From contig NZ_SKBR01000003.1 in NCBI RefSeq assembly GCF_013450295.1, positions 558,001 to 622,000 of the forward strand: 64,000 nt of DNA, written 5' to 3'. The DNA comes from Streptomyces sp. AJS327 (GTDB lineage: Bacteria > Actinomycetota > Actinomycetes > Streptomycetales > Streptomycetaceae). Below are positions 9,097 to 16,039 of the stretch, piece by piece (within the stretch, counting starts at the first letter, position 1; the number at the start of each line of letters is the position of its first letter). The notes beneath the pieces are model-generated. The model ran no database searches, was not told the DNA's origin, and saw only the letters and a list, made by a program, of their open reading frames with translations. The translations under genes were made by a program, and so were the position numbers.

Positions 9097-9176
9097 TGGC
9101 TCTCCTCCCTGGTAGGCGTGCGCTCGACAGTCTGCCGTCCAGTCTCCGCCCGTGTCACCACTGCCTGTTCGTTCAT
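9093..9176 (-). CDS. Possible 27-aa leader ORF upstream of the XRE gene
   Basis: ATG 9176 has gaggggt about 4 bases upstream and opens 27 codons (begins MNEQAVVTRAETG, polar, no membrane segment). Its TGA overlaps the GTG start of the XRE gene (GTGA, 9093-9096), the usual geometry for translational coupling. It may be a regulatory leader peptide or only a device for ribosome delivery. No homologue is known to me. Confidence 0.35.
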   Translation of the reverse strand: MNEQAVVTRAETGRQTVERTPTREESQ

Positions 9177-9528
9177 CAGACCCCTCACTCCAGAGTGTGC
9201 AAATTTCTATTTCTCGCTAGTTCCTCTTGCGGATCTATAGCGTGGTGGGCACGCTGGAGTCACTAACCGCGACGGGAACTTACTCGGTGTGGCTGCCTCG
9301 GTGTGGCTGTATGCGGTGATTCGAGGTGATTGAACGGTGGCAGTAGTCGGCGCCGGTAGTCGGCGGCCTCTTGTCAGCTGCGACGCCTCGTCTCTCCAGG
9401 TAGCGCCACACGTCGAACCTGAAGGCACCTCGATGGCACAGGCGTTGTCCGCATATTGGACGCGGATCCCGCTGCACGCGCGATGGATGTCCGTACGCCC
9501 ACACACTGAACAGGCAGGGAGTGACGTC

Positions 9529-9771
9529 ATGACGGCGAACGACGAACCCGAGGTCAGCAGTCCCATCGCTGAAGCCGAGGTGGTGCGGCGGGAGTTACAG
9601 GAGGCGTTGTCTGGAGCGGGGGTGGAGTTGCCGTCGTTGGGGTTGGATCCGTTGTCGTGTACGGGGCCGGTGCCGCGTCCGTTGGTGGATCTGGGGCGGT
9701 GCAATCTGGCGGTGGCGCGGGAGTTGGCGGTGGTGTTGCGCGCGTACGCGGCGCGGGGGTGGGAGCGGTGA
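9529..9771 (+). CDS. Small hypothetical protein
   Basis: 80 aa starting at ATG 9529, with cagggag about 10 bases upstream. The sequence is acidic at the N-terminus (TANDEPEVSSPIAEAEVV) and then amphipathic, ending LAVARELAVVLRAYAARGWER. It contains a TTA codon at 9595-9597. Its stop overlaps a GTG (9768-9771), starting a chain of coupled small ORFs. It is divergent from the XRE operon. Similar small genes often sit next to XRE/DUF397 loci in Streptomyces, but I know of no function. Confidence 0.65.
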   Translation: MTANDEPEVSSPIAEAEVVRRELQEALSGAGVELPSLGLDPLSCTGPVPRPLVDLGRCNLAVARELAVVLRAYAARGWER

Positions 9772-9836
9772 GTGTGTACCGGGTGCTGGCCCGGATGTGG
9801 GTGGCGGGGTGGCTGCTGGTGTGGGGGCGACGGTGA
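9768..9836 (+). CDS. Possible 22-aa hydrophobic peptide, coupled on both sides
   Basis: GTG 9768 to TGA 9836 gives a 22-aa peptide beginning VSVYRVLARMW and continuing with a short Trp/Leu/Val-rich hydrophobic run before a basic end. Its start overlaps the stop of the 80-aa gene and its stop overlaps GTG 9833 of the next gene, both as GTGA. The double coupling argues that it is translated. Basic-hydrophobic-basic character suggests a small membrane-associated peptide. Confidence 0.4.
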   Translation: MSVYRVLARMWVAGWLLVWGRR

Positions 9837-10381
9837 ACGGCTGGGCGGGCTGGGTCAGTTACGCGGTGGCGGTCCTCGCGCTGGCGGCCATCCACCTGTG
9901 GTGCGTGCGCCACTCCGCCGCCTCGGACGCGTCGACCGGGCAGGGTGCGGGGCGGGAGCCGGGCTCGGCGGAGGGGTTCGTGCCGCGGGGGTACGGGGTG
10001 TGGTTCACGGGCCGCTGTGGCCTGTACTGCGAACGCGAGGAGGTTCGGGTGACCGCGTTCCGGACGGTCACGATGCCCTGGGGCCGGACGGCCCTGTTCG
10101 GCTGCGTCCCCTGCCTACGTCGGCTGATCGACCTGGAGCGAGCCCGGACACGTGAACTCACCGCCCCCTTCCGCACCCCCATCAGCGCCCAACCCCAATC
10201 ACCCCCATCGCACCCGCCGTCGACGACCACGACGAGCGATCCACGGGACCAGAACGGGACAACACCCGAACTGACCCCCGGAAGCGGTGCGTTGGTCTCT
10301 CCACCGGACGAGGTGTGGATTCGAGGTCGGCCGACCGCTCCGCTGTGGTGCCCCGGGAGGTGCCATGAACCGGCTCTGTGA
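9833..10381 (+). CDS. Hypothetical membrane-anchored protein
   Basis: 182 aa from GTG 9833. One N-terminal hydrophobic segment (WVSYAVAVLALAAIHLWCV, about residues 6-24) should anchor it in the membrane. The middle has cysteines (RCGLYCEREE, GCVPCLRRL), possibly metal-binding. The C-terminal 70 residues are Pro/Ser/Thr-rich and probably disordered. It is coupled to the preceding tiny ORF and overlaps the following 36-aa gene. Family unknown. Confidence 0.6.
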   Translation: MNGWAGWVSYAVAVLALAAIHLWCVRHSAASDASTGQGAGREPGSAEGFVPRGYGVWFTGRCGLYCEREEVRVTAFRTVTMPWGRTALFGCVPCLRRLIDLERARTRELTAPFRTPISAQPQSPPSHPPSTTTTSDPRDQNGTTPELTPGSGALVSPPDEVWIRGRPTAPLWCPGRCHEPAL

Positions 10382-10475
10382 GCGGCGTTGCACGACGCGC
10401 TGCGACCACCCCACCACCGTCGTCCGCGACGGCAAGACCCACTGCGGCACCTGCGGCCGCCAGCTCTACCTCTGA
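10365..10475 (+). CDS. 36-aa Cys-rich mini zinc-ribbon protein
   Basis: ATG 10365 follows gggagg by about 5 bases. The peptide has Cys at about 5, 9, 13, 27 and 30 (LCERRCTTRCDHP ... HCGTCGRQLYL), like a minimal zinc-binding ribbon. It overlaps the end of the previous gene by 17 bp in another frame. Such tiny CxxC proteins are common in Streptomyces accessory loci; role unknown. Confidence 0.55.
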   Translation: MNRLCERRCTTRCDHPTTVVRDGKTHCGTCGRQLYL

Positions 10476-10604
10476 GCCGCGCGCCATGACAACAGCCGGG
10501 CTCCGGCTCCCAACTTCCGGGCGAAGAGCGATAGTTCGGCCTTCGCGCCGCAGCATCCACACGCGTACGGACCGCCAACCCCCTCCCACGAACGGCCTTT
10601 GGGC

Positions 10605-10964
10605 ATGACCTCCACTCGACTTCCCCTCGCGGGCGAGCCCGTCTCCCTGGCACGCGCACGCGCACGCGCACCCGACGACCAGAGCGCCGAGGCCGGTTGC
10701 GGCGCGGGATGTCCGTACGGGTGCGCGTACCCCGACGAGACCGCGCTCCCGGCTCACCTGGCCGACGCGGAGCCGGTGGACGGCTACCGGTGTCCCCCTG
10801 ACCTCGACCGGCCCATCCTCGCGATCGCGCTGACCTGCGTCACCGCTCTGCTCACCCTCGCCCTCGTCCTGGCCGCCTGCCAGGCACCCACCCCACCACC
10901 CGGCGGCCACATACCCCCCACCCACTGCCCCACCACCACACCCCCCACCACCCACACCACCTGA
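10605..10964 (+). CDS. Hypothetical membrane protein
   Basis: 119 aa from ATG 10605. The N-terminal half has a Cys cluster (AGCGAGCPYGCAYPDE). One transmembrane segment (ILAIALTCVTALLTLALVLAA, about residues 74-94) is followed by a Pro/Thr-rich tail. No strong ribosome-binding site is visible. It lies in the same direction as the small ORFs before it and the NUDIX gene after it. No function is assigned. Confidence 0.55.
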   Translation: MTSTRLPLAGEPVSLARARARAPDDQSAEAGCGAGCPYGCAYPDETALPAHLADAEPVDGYRCPPDLDRPILAIALTCVTALLTLALVLAACQAPTPPPGGHIPPTHCPTTTPPTTHTT

Positions 10965-11041
10965 ACCCACCACGCGATCCGGCGTGATGCCTCAACACCC
11001 GCCCACAACAGTCCAGTTCACGTAGAAGGAGCGCACGGGCC

Positions 11042-11527
11042 ATGCACACCGAGTACGACTTCACCCACCCACCCGGCCGCCGCGTCGGCGTACTCGCCCT
11101 GATCACCAACCCCGACGGCGACATCCTGCTGGTCGAGAAGGTCTACCGGAAACAGCAGGGCGACCCCCACCCCTGGGGACTGCCCGGCGGCTGCGCACAG
11201 CCCGACGAGGACCTGCACGACGCCTTCCGCCGCGAACTCCTCGAAGAGACCGGCCAGCGCATCGAACCCGGCGACCTGCTCACCGTCCACCACATGCCAT
11301 CCGACCCACCCCACCGCGAGGGCCTGAACTTCGTCTTCAACGGCGGCGTCCTCCACCCCGCGCACCGCATCACCCTGCCCCAACACGAGCTGAGCGACCA
11401 TCAGTTCGTGCCGCTGGACGAACTGCCGTACTACCTGGCGCCGCACCAGCTCAACCGCGTCCGCACCGCCGTCCGTAACGCTCTCAACGGCCACCGCGCC
11501 GCCTACATCGCCGGACACCCCGCCTGA
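11042..11527 (+). CDS. NUDIX hydrolase
   Basis: 161 aa. The NUDIX box is complete at about residues 49-73 (GGCAQPDEDLHDAF then RRELLEETGQRI), matching Gx5Ex7REUxEExGU, so the protein should hydrolyse a nucleoside-diphosphate-linked substrate with Mg2+. The ribosome-binding site agaaggagc precedes the ATG. Length is normal for small NUDIX enzymes; the substrate cannot be predicted. The 3' 190 bp plus 26 bp beyond the stop are repeated almost exactly at 15624-15839, where the 5' half is missing, so this is the intact copy. Confidence 0.92.
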   Translation: MHTEYDFTHPPGRRVGVLALITNPDGDILLVEKVYRKQQGDPHPWGLPGGCAQPDEDLHDAFRRELLEETGQRIEPGDLLTVHHMPSDPPHREGLNFVFNGGVLHPAHRITLPQHELSDHQFVPLDELPYYLAPHQLNRVRTAVRNALNGHRAAYIAGHPA

Positions 11528-11553
11528 GCCCCCCGTCTGAACAGCGTGCCTGA
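11338..11553 (+). repeat. Left copy of a 216-bp direct repeat (3' end of the NUDIX gene)
   Basis: It matches 15624-15839 at 214 of 216 positions (two G-to-C differences) with an offset of 4,286 bp. A short stretch of weaker similarity continues after a 13-bp indel on the right. The repeat begins inside the NUDIX gene and ends after its stop codon. The 4,070 bp between the copies carry the JmjC, DUF397, XRE and DUF6879 genes. Confidence 0.97.
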
Positions 11554-11808
11554 ACAGCGCACCCCTGATTGGCTGTGGCGATTCCGTTGGGGAACGTCCT
11601 TGGAGTGCTCCTGATGCCCGCGGTGTTTGGAGAACAGCACCAACTCGTCCTCCCGCGGATGGGGCGCGAGCGTTTCACCTGGTGCAGCCGGAGAATGATC
11701 GGAGGCTTGCTCTGGCTGCGTCCGGTGCGGGTTCTGAATGCGTCGATCGTGTGGGCACGGGACAAGAGAGCAGCGGCGCCGCAGCGGCCGTCCCGCGAAG
11801 ACCACGTC
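11554..11808. other. Intergenic region between convergent NUDIX and JmjC genes
   Basis: 255 bp that are less GC-rich than the surroundings. Short frames on both strands (for example minus 11484-11765) have Arg/Pro/Ser-rich translations without a recognisable family. It may contain a broken gene remnant, but I cannot support one. Confidence 0.45.
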
Positions 11809-12711
11809 CTACGTCCGGTGCTCCGTCTCCGCCAGTGCGGCCTTCTGGACCGTGGCGGTGAGCGCTTCGGGGACCAGGTTCTCCAGGTGGGTCAGGAGTG
11901 CGGTTCGGGTCTCCTCAACAAGGTTGGTGAGTCCGGTGCCGGTCACTTGACTGGGCAAGAGTACGCGGCGGAAGTCCGGGTCCTCGATAGCGCCCGCGAT
12001 GAGTTGTTCGGCCAGCCAGAGCGGAGTGCGTTCGCAGAGTACGAATGTCAGGTGCACGCTCGGGCTGTCTGACGCGGGGACGTGCGGGTTGTGGACCCAG
12101 CCTCGTGGCAGAAGCAGTGACTCCCCTGGCCGGAGGTCGATCTCCAGGTCCGGCCCGGCGGACTCCCACTGTTCGACGTAGGAAGCCTTCCACACCCGCC
12201 ATGATTCGTTGTACTCCCGCATCGGCGCTTCCACGGGAGGACGCCACAGGTGCCAGCGTTTGACGCCTTCGAGCTGGACGATCACGCCCATCTGCTGGTC
12301 CCAGTGGTGGCGCAGGCCCTGGCTGCCGGGTGGAGTGAGGAAGGCGGTGACGTGGTTGCCGTATCCGGTCTCCTGCTGGATGGTCCGCGAGGCGTGGGCC
12401 ATGAAGGGCATGATTCGCTGGAGGTTGCCGATCCGGATGGTGAAGCCCTGGTCGTAGAGTTCGCGGAGCTTGACTGCGTTGGTGCGTCCGTTGTCCTTGA
12501 ACGCGTTCTGGTTCAGGGATGGATACGGAGCGCGGACCACGGCGAGTTCATCGGCTGGCAGGCAGCCGGTGGCCACGTGGTCGTGAAGCACGGCGGCGGA
12601 AACGGCGCGATCCAGGTCCGTGGACTTGCGCCGGTAGACGCGGGGCTCGTCCGGCCACTCGGTGAGGAGGCTCTGGACGCCCTCCGGTGGGAGGATGAGA
12701 TGCAGCGACAT
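11809..12711 (-). CDS. JmjC/cupin-like Fe(II)/2-oxoglutarate oxygenase
   Basis: 300 aa, similar in layout to the RoxA/MINA53-NO66 class of JmjC hydroxylases. The iron-binding HxD is seen in LRHHWDQQMGVIVQLEG (about residue 136) and the distal His in LLPRGWVHNPHV (about residue 206); KRWHLWRPP is also family-like. Known members hydroxylate ribosomal proteins or act on peptides and amino acids; the substrate here is unknown. It is the last gene of a minus-strand run, 15 bp after a 150-aa hypothetical gene. It lies inside the repeat-flanked module and so was probably gained with it. Confidence 0.85.
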   Translation of the reverse strand: MSLHLILPPEGVQSLLTEWPDEPRVYRRKSTDLDRAVSAAVLHDHVATGCLPADELAVVRAPYPSLNQNAFKDNGRTNAVKLRELYDQGFTIRIGNLQRIMPFMAHASRTIQQETGYGNHVTAFLTPPGSQGLRHHWDQQMGVIVQLEGVKRWHLWRPPVEAPMREYNESWRVWKASYVEQWESAGPDLEIDLRPGESLLLPRGWVHNPHVPASDSPSVHLTFVLCERTPLWLAEQLIAGAIEDPDFRRVLLPSQVTGTGLTNLVEETRTALLTHLENLVPEALTATVQKAALAETEHRT

Positions 12712-12726
12712 ACGGCTGGTCTCCTC

Positions 12727-13179
12727 TCAGCTCGGCGGAAGCGGGCAGGTAATGCCGGGATGGAAGTGGTTGGGGCAGCAGACGACGGAGTAGGCCACGA
12801 AGTTCTGGGACTTGATGTAGTACGCCCACACGACGTCCACCCCGCGTGAGAGGGCGTCCTCGGCGTAGTGGGCTTTCTCTTCCACCATCACGTGGGTGCG
12901 GGAAGGGCTCCCGGCCCGCTCGTACGGTGGATTGACGGCACAGGTCTTCTTCAGCCAGTCCACGGCGTCACAGACGACGGTCCAGGTGCGGTCTGCCGTG
13001 GTCTGGTTGCGCTTCAGCAGAGCGTGGCCGGTCTGCACCGGGGGGAGGGTCTGGGCGAGGAACGTGCGGGTCTGCTCATCATCAGGGGCGGGGCCGGGGC
13101 GCCGGAGGTGTTCCTTCCCGTACTCGTGGCGGGTGCCGGTCCAGGGACCGTAGCCGTGCCAGTGGCCTGACCAGTTCAT
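12727..13179 (-). CDS. Conserved hypothetical protein, partner of the JmjC gene
   Basis: 150 aa. The N-terminus is Trp/Gly/His-rich (MNWSGHWHGYGPWTG); the centre has TVVCDAVDWLKKTCAV; the C-terminus has VVWAYYIKSQNFVAYSVVCCPN and ends with Cys and Pro. Four Cys and several His could bind metal. The ATG 13179 follows gaagagg. It sits 15 bp before the JmjC gene, so the two are probably co-translated; it might be a substrate or accessory protein for the oxygenase. I do not recognise the family. Confidence 0.65.
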   Translation of the reverse strand: MNWSGHWHGYGPWTGTRHEYGKEHLRRPGPAPDDEQTRTFLAQTLPPVQTGHALLKRNQTTADRTWTVVCDAVDWLKKTCAVNPPYERAGSPSRTHVMVEEKAHYAEDALSRGVDVVWAYYIKSQNFVAYSVVCCPNHFHPGITCPLPPS

Positions 13180-13241
13180 GGTGCCTCTTCGCGGGAGAGA
13201 CGGGCCGCCGTGGTGCGGTGGCCCGCTCGGTAGGTGATTGG

Positions 13242-13481
13242 TCAGATCGACAGGCCGCGCAGTGCGGCGTAGCCACGGACGAAGGTGTCCAGCTCCTCGG
13301 CGGTGAAGCGCAGTTCGTTGCCAGACGCCTCGGGCTTGCTGTCGCGCAGGACGTACGTGGAGCTGGTGCCGGGAACCAGGGCCAGTTCCACGCAGGTCTC
13401 GTGCTCGCTCTGAAGGTTGCCGCCGCAGAACGTGATGAACTCGGTTCCGTCGGTCGACAGGGAGTAGAGGTTGTCGCTCAT
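13242..13481 (-). CDS. DUF397-like protein
   Basis: 79 aa from ATG 13481, with a strong ribosome-binding site (gaggagg, 5 bases before). It keeps the late DUF397 signature STYVLRDSKPEASGNELRFTAEELDTFVRGY but has a divergent front half (LYSLSTDGTEFITFCGGN) in place of the usual W-x-K-S-S motif. It is the first gene after the direct-repeat operator at 13880-13908 and lies 62 bp before the 150-aa gene. Confidence 0.75.
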   Translation of the reverse strand: MSDNLYSLSTDGTEFITFCGGNLQSEHETCVELALVPGTSSTYVLRDSKPEASGNELRFTAEELDTFVRGYAALRGLSI

Positions 13482-13879
13482 GTTTCCTCCTCGGTGTGCA
13501 TGTGGGGATGCGGTCCCCATACCGTGGATCGCTTGCCTCCGTTCCGGCTGACCGCTGTCGTCAGGACAGCCGGGCGGGAGCGGAGCCGCTTCCGTGCGTC
13601 CGGGGACGTGCTCGCAGAAGCGAAGTCAGGGATCGGTTGAGGTGGGTCACGTGCCGGCGTGGAAACCGCTCCCGGTCTCTGTCGTGCGGGGGCGCGGGAG
13701 GCAGCGGCACTCGACCACCGGGGGCGACCGGGATCATGTGGTCCTAGGTGGCCGAAGGCGTCCTTTACGGGCTTGCGGTGTCTGCCGGTCCGGCCATGGT
13801 GCACTCCCTGTCTTCGCTCAACTGCGGGTGCGGGACGAGGCGCCTGTGCTGTCTACGACGTTAGGGCGCGGGAGCGGTG

Positions 13880-13908
13880 AGTTGCGAAGAAGTTGCAACC
13901 AGTTGCGA
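13880..13908 (-). promoter_or_regulatory. Three helically phased direct repeats, likely XRE operator
   Basis: On the plus strand agttgcga (13880-13887), agttgcaa (13891-13898) and agttgcga (13901-13908) recur at 11 and 10 bp, about one turn of DNA. The array lies just beyond the XRE stop (13914) and upstream of the DUF397-like gene. On the minus strand a possible -10 (taacgt) follows the last repeat by about 16 bp. It is most simply an operator for the adjacent XRE regulator. Confidence 0.6.
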
Positions 13909-13913
13909 GCCGA

Positions 13914-14828
13914 TCAACGCAGGGCGTCGCATGCCTTCATGATCAGGCTTCGGGCTTTGCCGCCGTAGACGGCCATGTGGGACAGCTCTGCGAAAGCGCG
14001 GCCGTATAGGGCGACTTCACTGGGTTGTGTGATGGTGACTTTGGCGGTCAGCAATTCCACGTGGACCCGGCCCTCGTCAAACATGGTGAAGGTCTCCTGG
14101 CCCCAGATACGGCGGGGTGTGGTACGAGGGATGACCCCGAGAGATACGTGCGGGGAGCGCATCGCGTCCAGTAGGTGGGTGAGCTGCCCGACCATGGTGG
14201 CGGCACCGCCGTATGGGTAGTAGAGGACGTCCTCTTCCATGAGGATTCCGAAGCAACGGCCGTTCTCCCGGGCCTTGCTGGAGCGGGCTACGCGGGCGAC
14301 CGCAGCCTCGGTGGAGTCGTCCGGCACGCCCCTGAAGCGAGCGATGTTGCTCAGCAGCGCGCGGGCGTAGTCCCTGGTCTGGAGGACGCCGGGCATGACG
14401 CGCGTGCTGTAGACGCGAAAGTGGCTGGTGCGTTCGTACAGCGGGAGCGCGTTCTCCTGAAGACGGCGCAGGCCGGTGCGCTGGAGGCGGCGCCACTGCA
14501 CGTACATGGAGTCCGTCGTACGGCGTGCCGCGATCAGGTCGGAAGCCTGGTCGGCGGCGTCACAAGCACCGCACCACGCCCGGATGTCGTCATCAGACGG
14601 GCTCGACTTGGCGTTCTCCAAGCGAGAGGACTTGGACTTGTGCCAGCCGCACAGCGCCGCTAGCTCATGCCCGGTCAGCCCCGCATCGTGACGGATCTCC
14701 CGGAGCCGGGAGGCGAGTGCCTCGCGGGCGGCCTGGGCGCTGGAGGACGGGGAGACGGGCACGGGCTGGGACGGTACGAGGCCGGGGGTTACACCTCGAA
14801 ATCGTGGTGTGGGAGGGCGCGTTTCCAT
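13914..14828 (-). CDS. XRE-family regulator with DUF5753 domain
   Basis: About 304 aa. The HTH lies at about residues 35-90 (LASRLREIRHDAGLTGHELA ... WHKSKSSRLENAKSSPSDDD), followed by a DUF5753 domain (VMPGVLQTRDYARALL, VSLGVIPRTTPRRIWGQETF). The start is uncertain: ATG 14828 lies inside the end of the DUF6879 gene, and GTG 14762 is an alternative that removes a Pro-rich leader. It belongs to the same minus-strand run as the DUF6879 gene and the 82-aa gene, a trio seen in many Streptomyces. It is likely to bind the repeat array just after its own stop codon. Confidence 0.9.
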   Translation of the reverse strand: METRPPTPRFRGVTPGLVPSQPVPVSPSSSAQAAREALASRLREIRHDAGLTGHELAALCGWHKSKSSRLENAKSSPSDDDIRAWCGACDAADQASDLIAARRTTDSMYVQWRRLQRTGLRRLQENALPLYERTSHFRVYSTRVMPGVLQTRDYARALLSNIARFRGVPDDSTEAAVARVARSSKARENGRCFGILMEEDVLYYPYGGAATMVGQLTHLLDAMRSPHVSLGVIPRTTPRRIWGQETFTMFDEGRVHVELLTAKVTITQPSEVALYGRAFAELSHMAVYGGKARSLIMKACDALR

Positions 14829-15322
14829 ACCGCTTCGAAGGCGGTGGCGCAGAGTTCGGCCACCTCCGGGTCGTGCGTGATCTCCGGTCCGGCGGAGGCA
14901 CCGTCTCCAGTGAAGTGGTTGAAGCGCACTACCTGGTCATCGAACAGCCAGAAATCGTTGCCCGGGAGGGTGAGGGCCGAGGCGTTGTGCCTGGGGAGCC
15001 AGCGGACTTCCTCTCCGGCCTCGATGTTCAGGTGGGCTCCGGCATGGGAGAAGCGCATGTATTCCGTGACCGGCGTGGACACGATGCGGGCCCGGCGCAG
15101 CACCACGCCTCTTGCCGTGGCGGCGCGGACGCCGTCGAGGAAGGGGCGGCGACGCCCTTCGCGGTCATGTCGGCTGGAGTCGTCACCCGCCTTCCACGCC
15201 TGGAATTCCGGGGACTCCCCGGCGATGCCGTACGAGTCCCGCATCTCCAGGTGCACGGCCGACCTGTGGCAGTTGGCCAGCATGTCAGCGAAGGTCGGCA
15301 GCTCGCCGTTCTGCTGCATCAC
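14789..15322 (-). CDS. DUF6879-like protein
   Basis: 177 aa. It resembles the DUF6879 family that accompanies XRE/DUF5753 regulators: HLEMRDSYGI near residue 25, FQAWKAG, then RRARIVSTPVTEYMRFSH and a late FWLFDDQVVRFNHFTGDG. The start is GTG 15322 or the next codon, ATG 15319. Its start overlaps the end of the 82-aa gene by 38 bp and its end overlaps the XRE gene start, so the three are translationally linked. The role is unknown; an effector or antagonist of the regulator is plausible. Confidence 0.8.
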   Translation of the reverse strand: MMQQNGELPTFADMLANCHRSAVHLEMRDSYGIAGESPEFQAWKAGDDSSRHDREGRRRPFLDGVRAATARGVVLRRARIVSTPVTEYMRFSHAGAHLNIEAGEEVRWLPRHNASALTLPGNDFWLFDDQVVRFNHFTGDGASAGPEITHDPEVAELCATAFEAVWKRALPHHDFEV

Positions 15323-15533
15323 ACGCCTCTCGGATCTGCGGCACCATGCGGGCCGGGATACGGATGATCTCCTCGGTGTCCGGGACGCCGCCCGCCATGA
15401 GGCACTCCGCCTTGATGGTTTCGTCAGGCTTCCAGCCCTGGAGCACCAGGTCTGCGGTGTCCTCTTCTACCCAGACCGAAGGGCACTCGTCAATATCGCT
15501 GTTGGGGTCCTTGCCGAAGAACAGTAAGGCCAT
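15285..15533 (-). CDS. Conserved 82-aa hypothetical protein
   Basis: Starts at ATG 15533 after gaggcggg (MALLFFGKDPNSDIDECP). The protein is acidic and compact, with VWVEEDTADLVLQGW and a C-terminal helical part (MVPQIREACDAAERRA). It is the first gene of the XRE-DUF6879 trio inside the repeat-flanked module, ending in overlap with the DUF6879 gene. The family is common near XRE/DUF5753 genes in Streptomyces, with no known function. Confidence 0.75.
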   Translation of the reverse strand: MALLFFGKDPNSDIDECPSVWVEEDTADLVLQGWKPDETIKAECLMAGGVPDTEEIIRIPARMVPQIREACDAAERRAADLR

Positions 15534-15623
15534 ATTCCCGCCTCTCACGGAGTCGTTCGCCATGTCTACTCAACCATCACGCTGGGATCTTTCATGGGCA
15601 AGAGGGCAAGGTGGTTGTGAGCG

Positions 15624-15813
15624 CAACGGCGGCGTCCTCCACCCCGCCCACCGCATCACCCTGCCCCAACACGAGCTGAGCGACCATCAGTTCGTGCCGC
15701 TGGACGAACTGCCGTACTACCTGGCGCCCCACCAGCTCAACCGCGTCCGCACCGCCGTCCGTAACGCTCTCAACGGCCACCGCGCCGCCTACATCGCCGG
15801 ACACCCCGCCTGA
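15624..15813 (+). pseudogene. Truncated NUDIX hydrolase 3' fragment
   Basis: Encodes only the C-terminal 63 residues of the intact NUDIX protein (NGGVLHPAHRITLPQHEL ... AYIAGHPA) and lacks the NUDIX box, start codon and ribosome-binding site. Both differences from the intact gene are G-to-C changes and leave the protein unchanged. The break at 15623/15624 is abrupt. It is a by-product of the event that created the 216-bp repeat. Confidence 0.9.
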
Positions 15814-15839
15814 GCCCCCCGTCTGAACAGCGTGCCTGA
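15624..15839 (+). repeat. Right copy of the 216-bp direct repeat
   Basis: 214 of 216 bases match 11338-11553. It marks the right end of the 4.07-kb module that contains the JmjC, DUF397, XRE and DUF6879 genes. Beyond it, 200 bp (15840-16039) contain nothing I can identify. Confidence 0.97.
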
Positions 15840-16039
15840 TGACTGTGCCTGGACAGCGCGCCCACCACCCGGGCCCCTACGTGCGGTCCCCGTGCCAACT
15901 GACCCTGAGGGCAGACGGGTTGGGGCCGGGGGGCGGGCGCTCCGTCGGCGCGGTGCGACGTGGCGCGACGCGGTGCGGCGGGTGACCGTCTGGCCGGGAC
16001 CGCGGAGGGGCCCCTCCGAGGGCGTCGCCGCGACGGGGG

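Noticed and set aside
11484..11805. Transposase remnant between NUDIX and JmjC genes
   Set aside because: Short Arg/Ser/Pro-rich frames with no DDE or other transposase motif and no terminal inverted repeats.
13478..13804. 108-codon minus-strand frame between the XRE and DUF397-like genes
   Set aside because: Arg/Pro/His-rich with no family resemblance; the interval more plausibly holds a promoter and leader.
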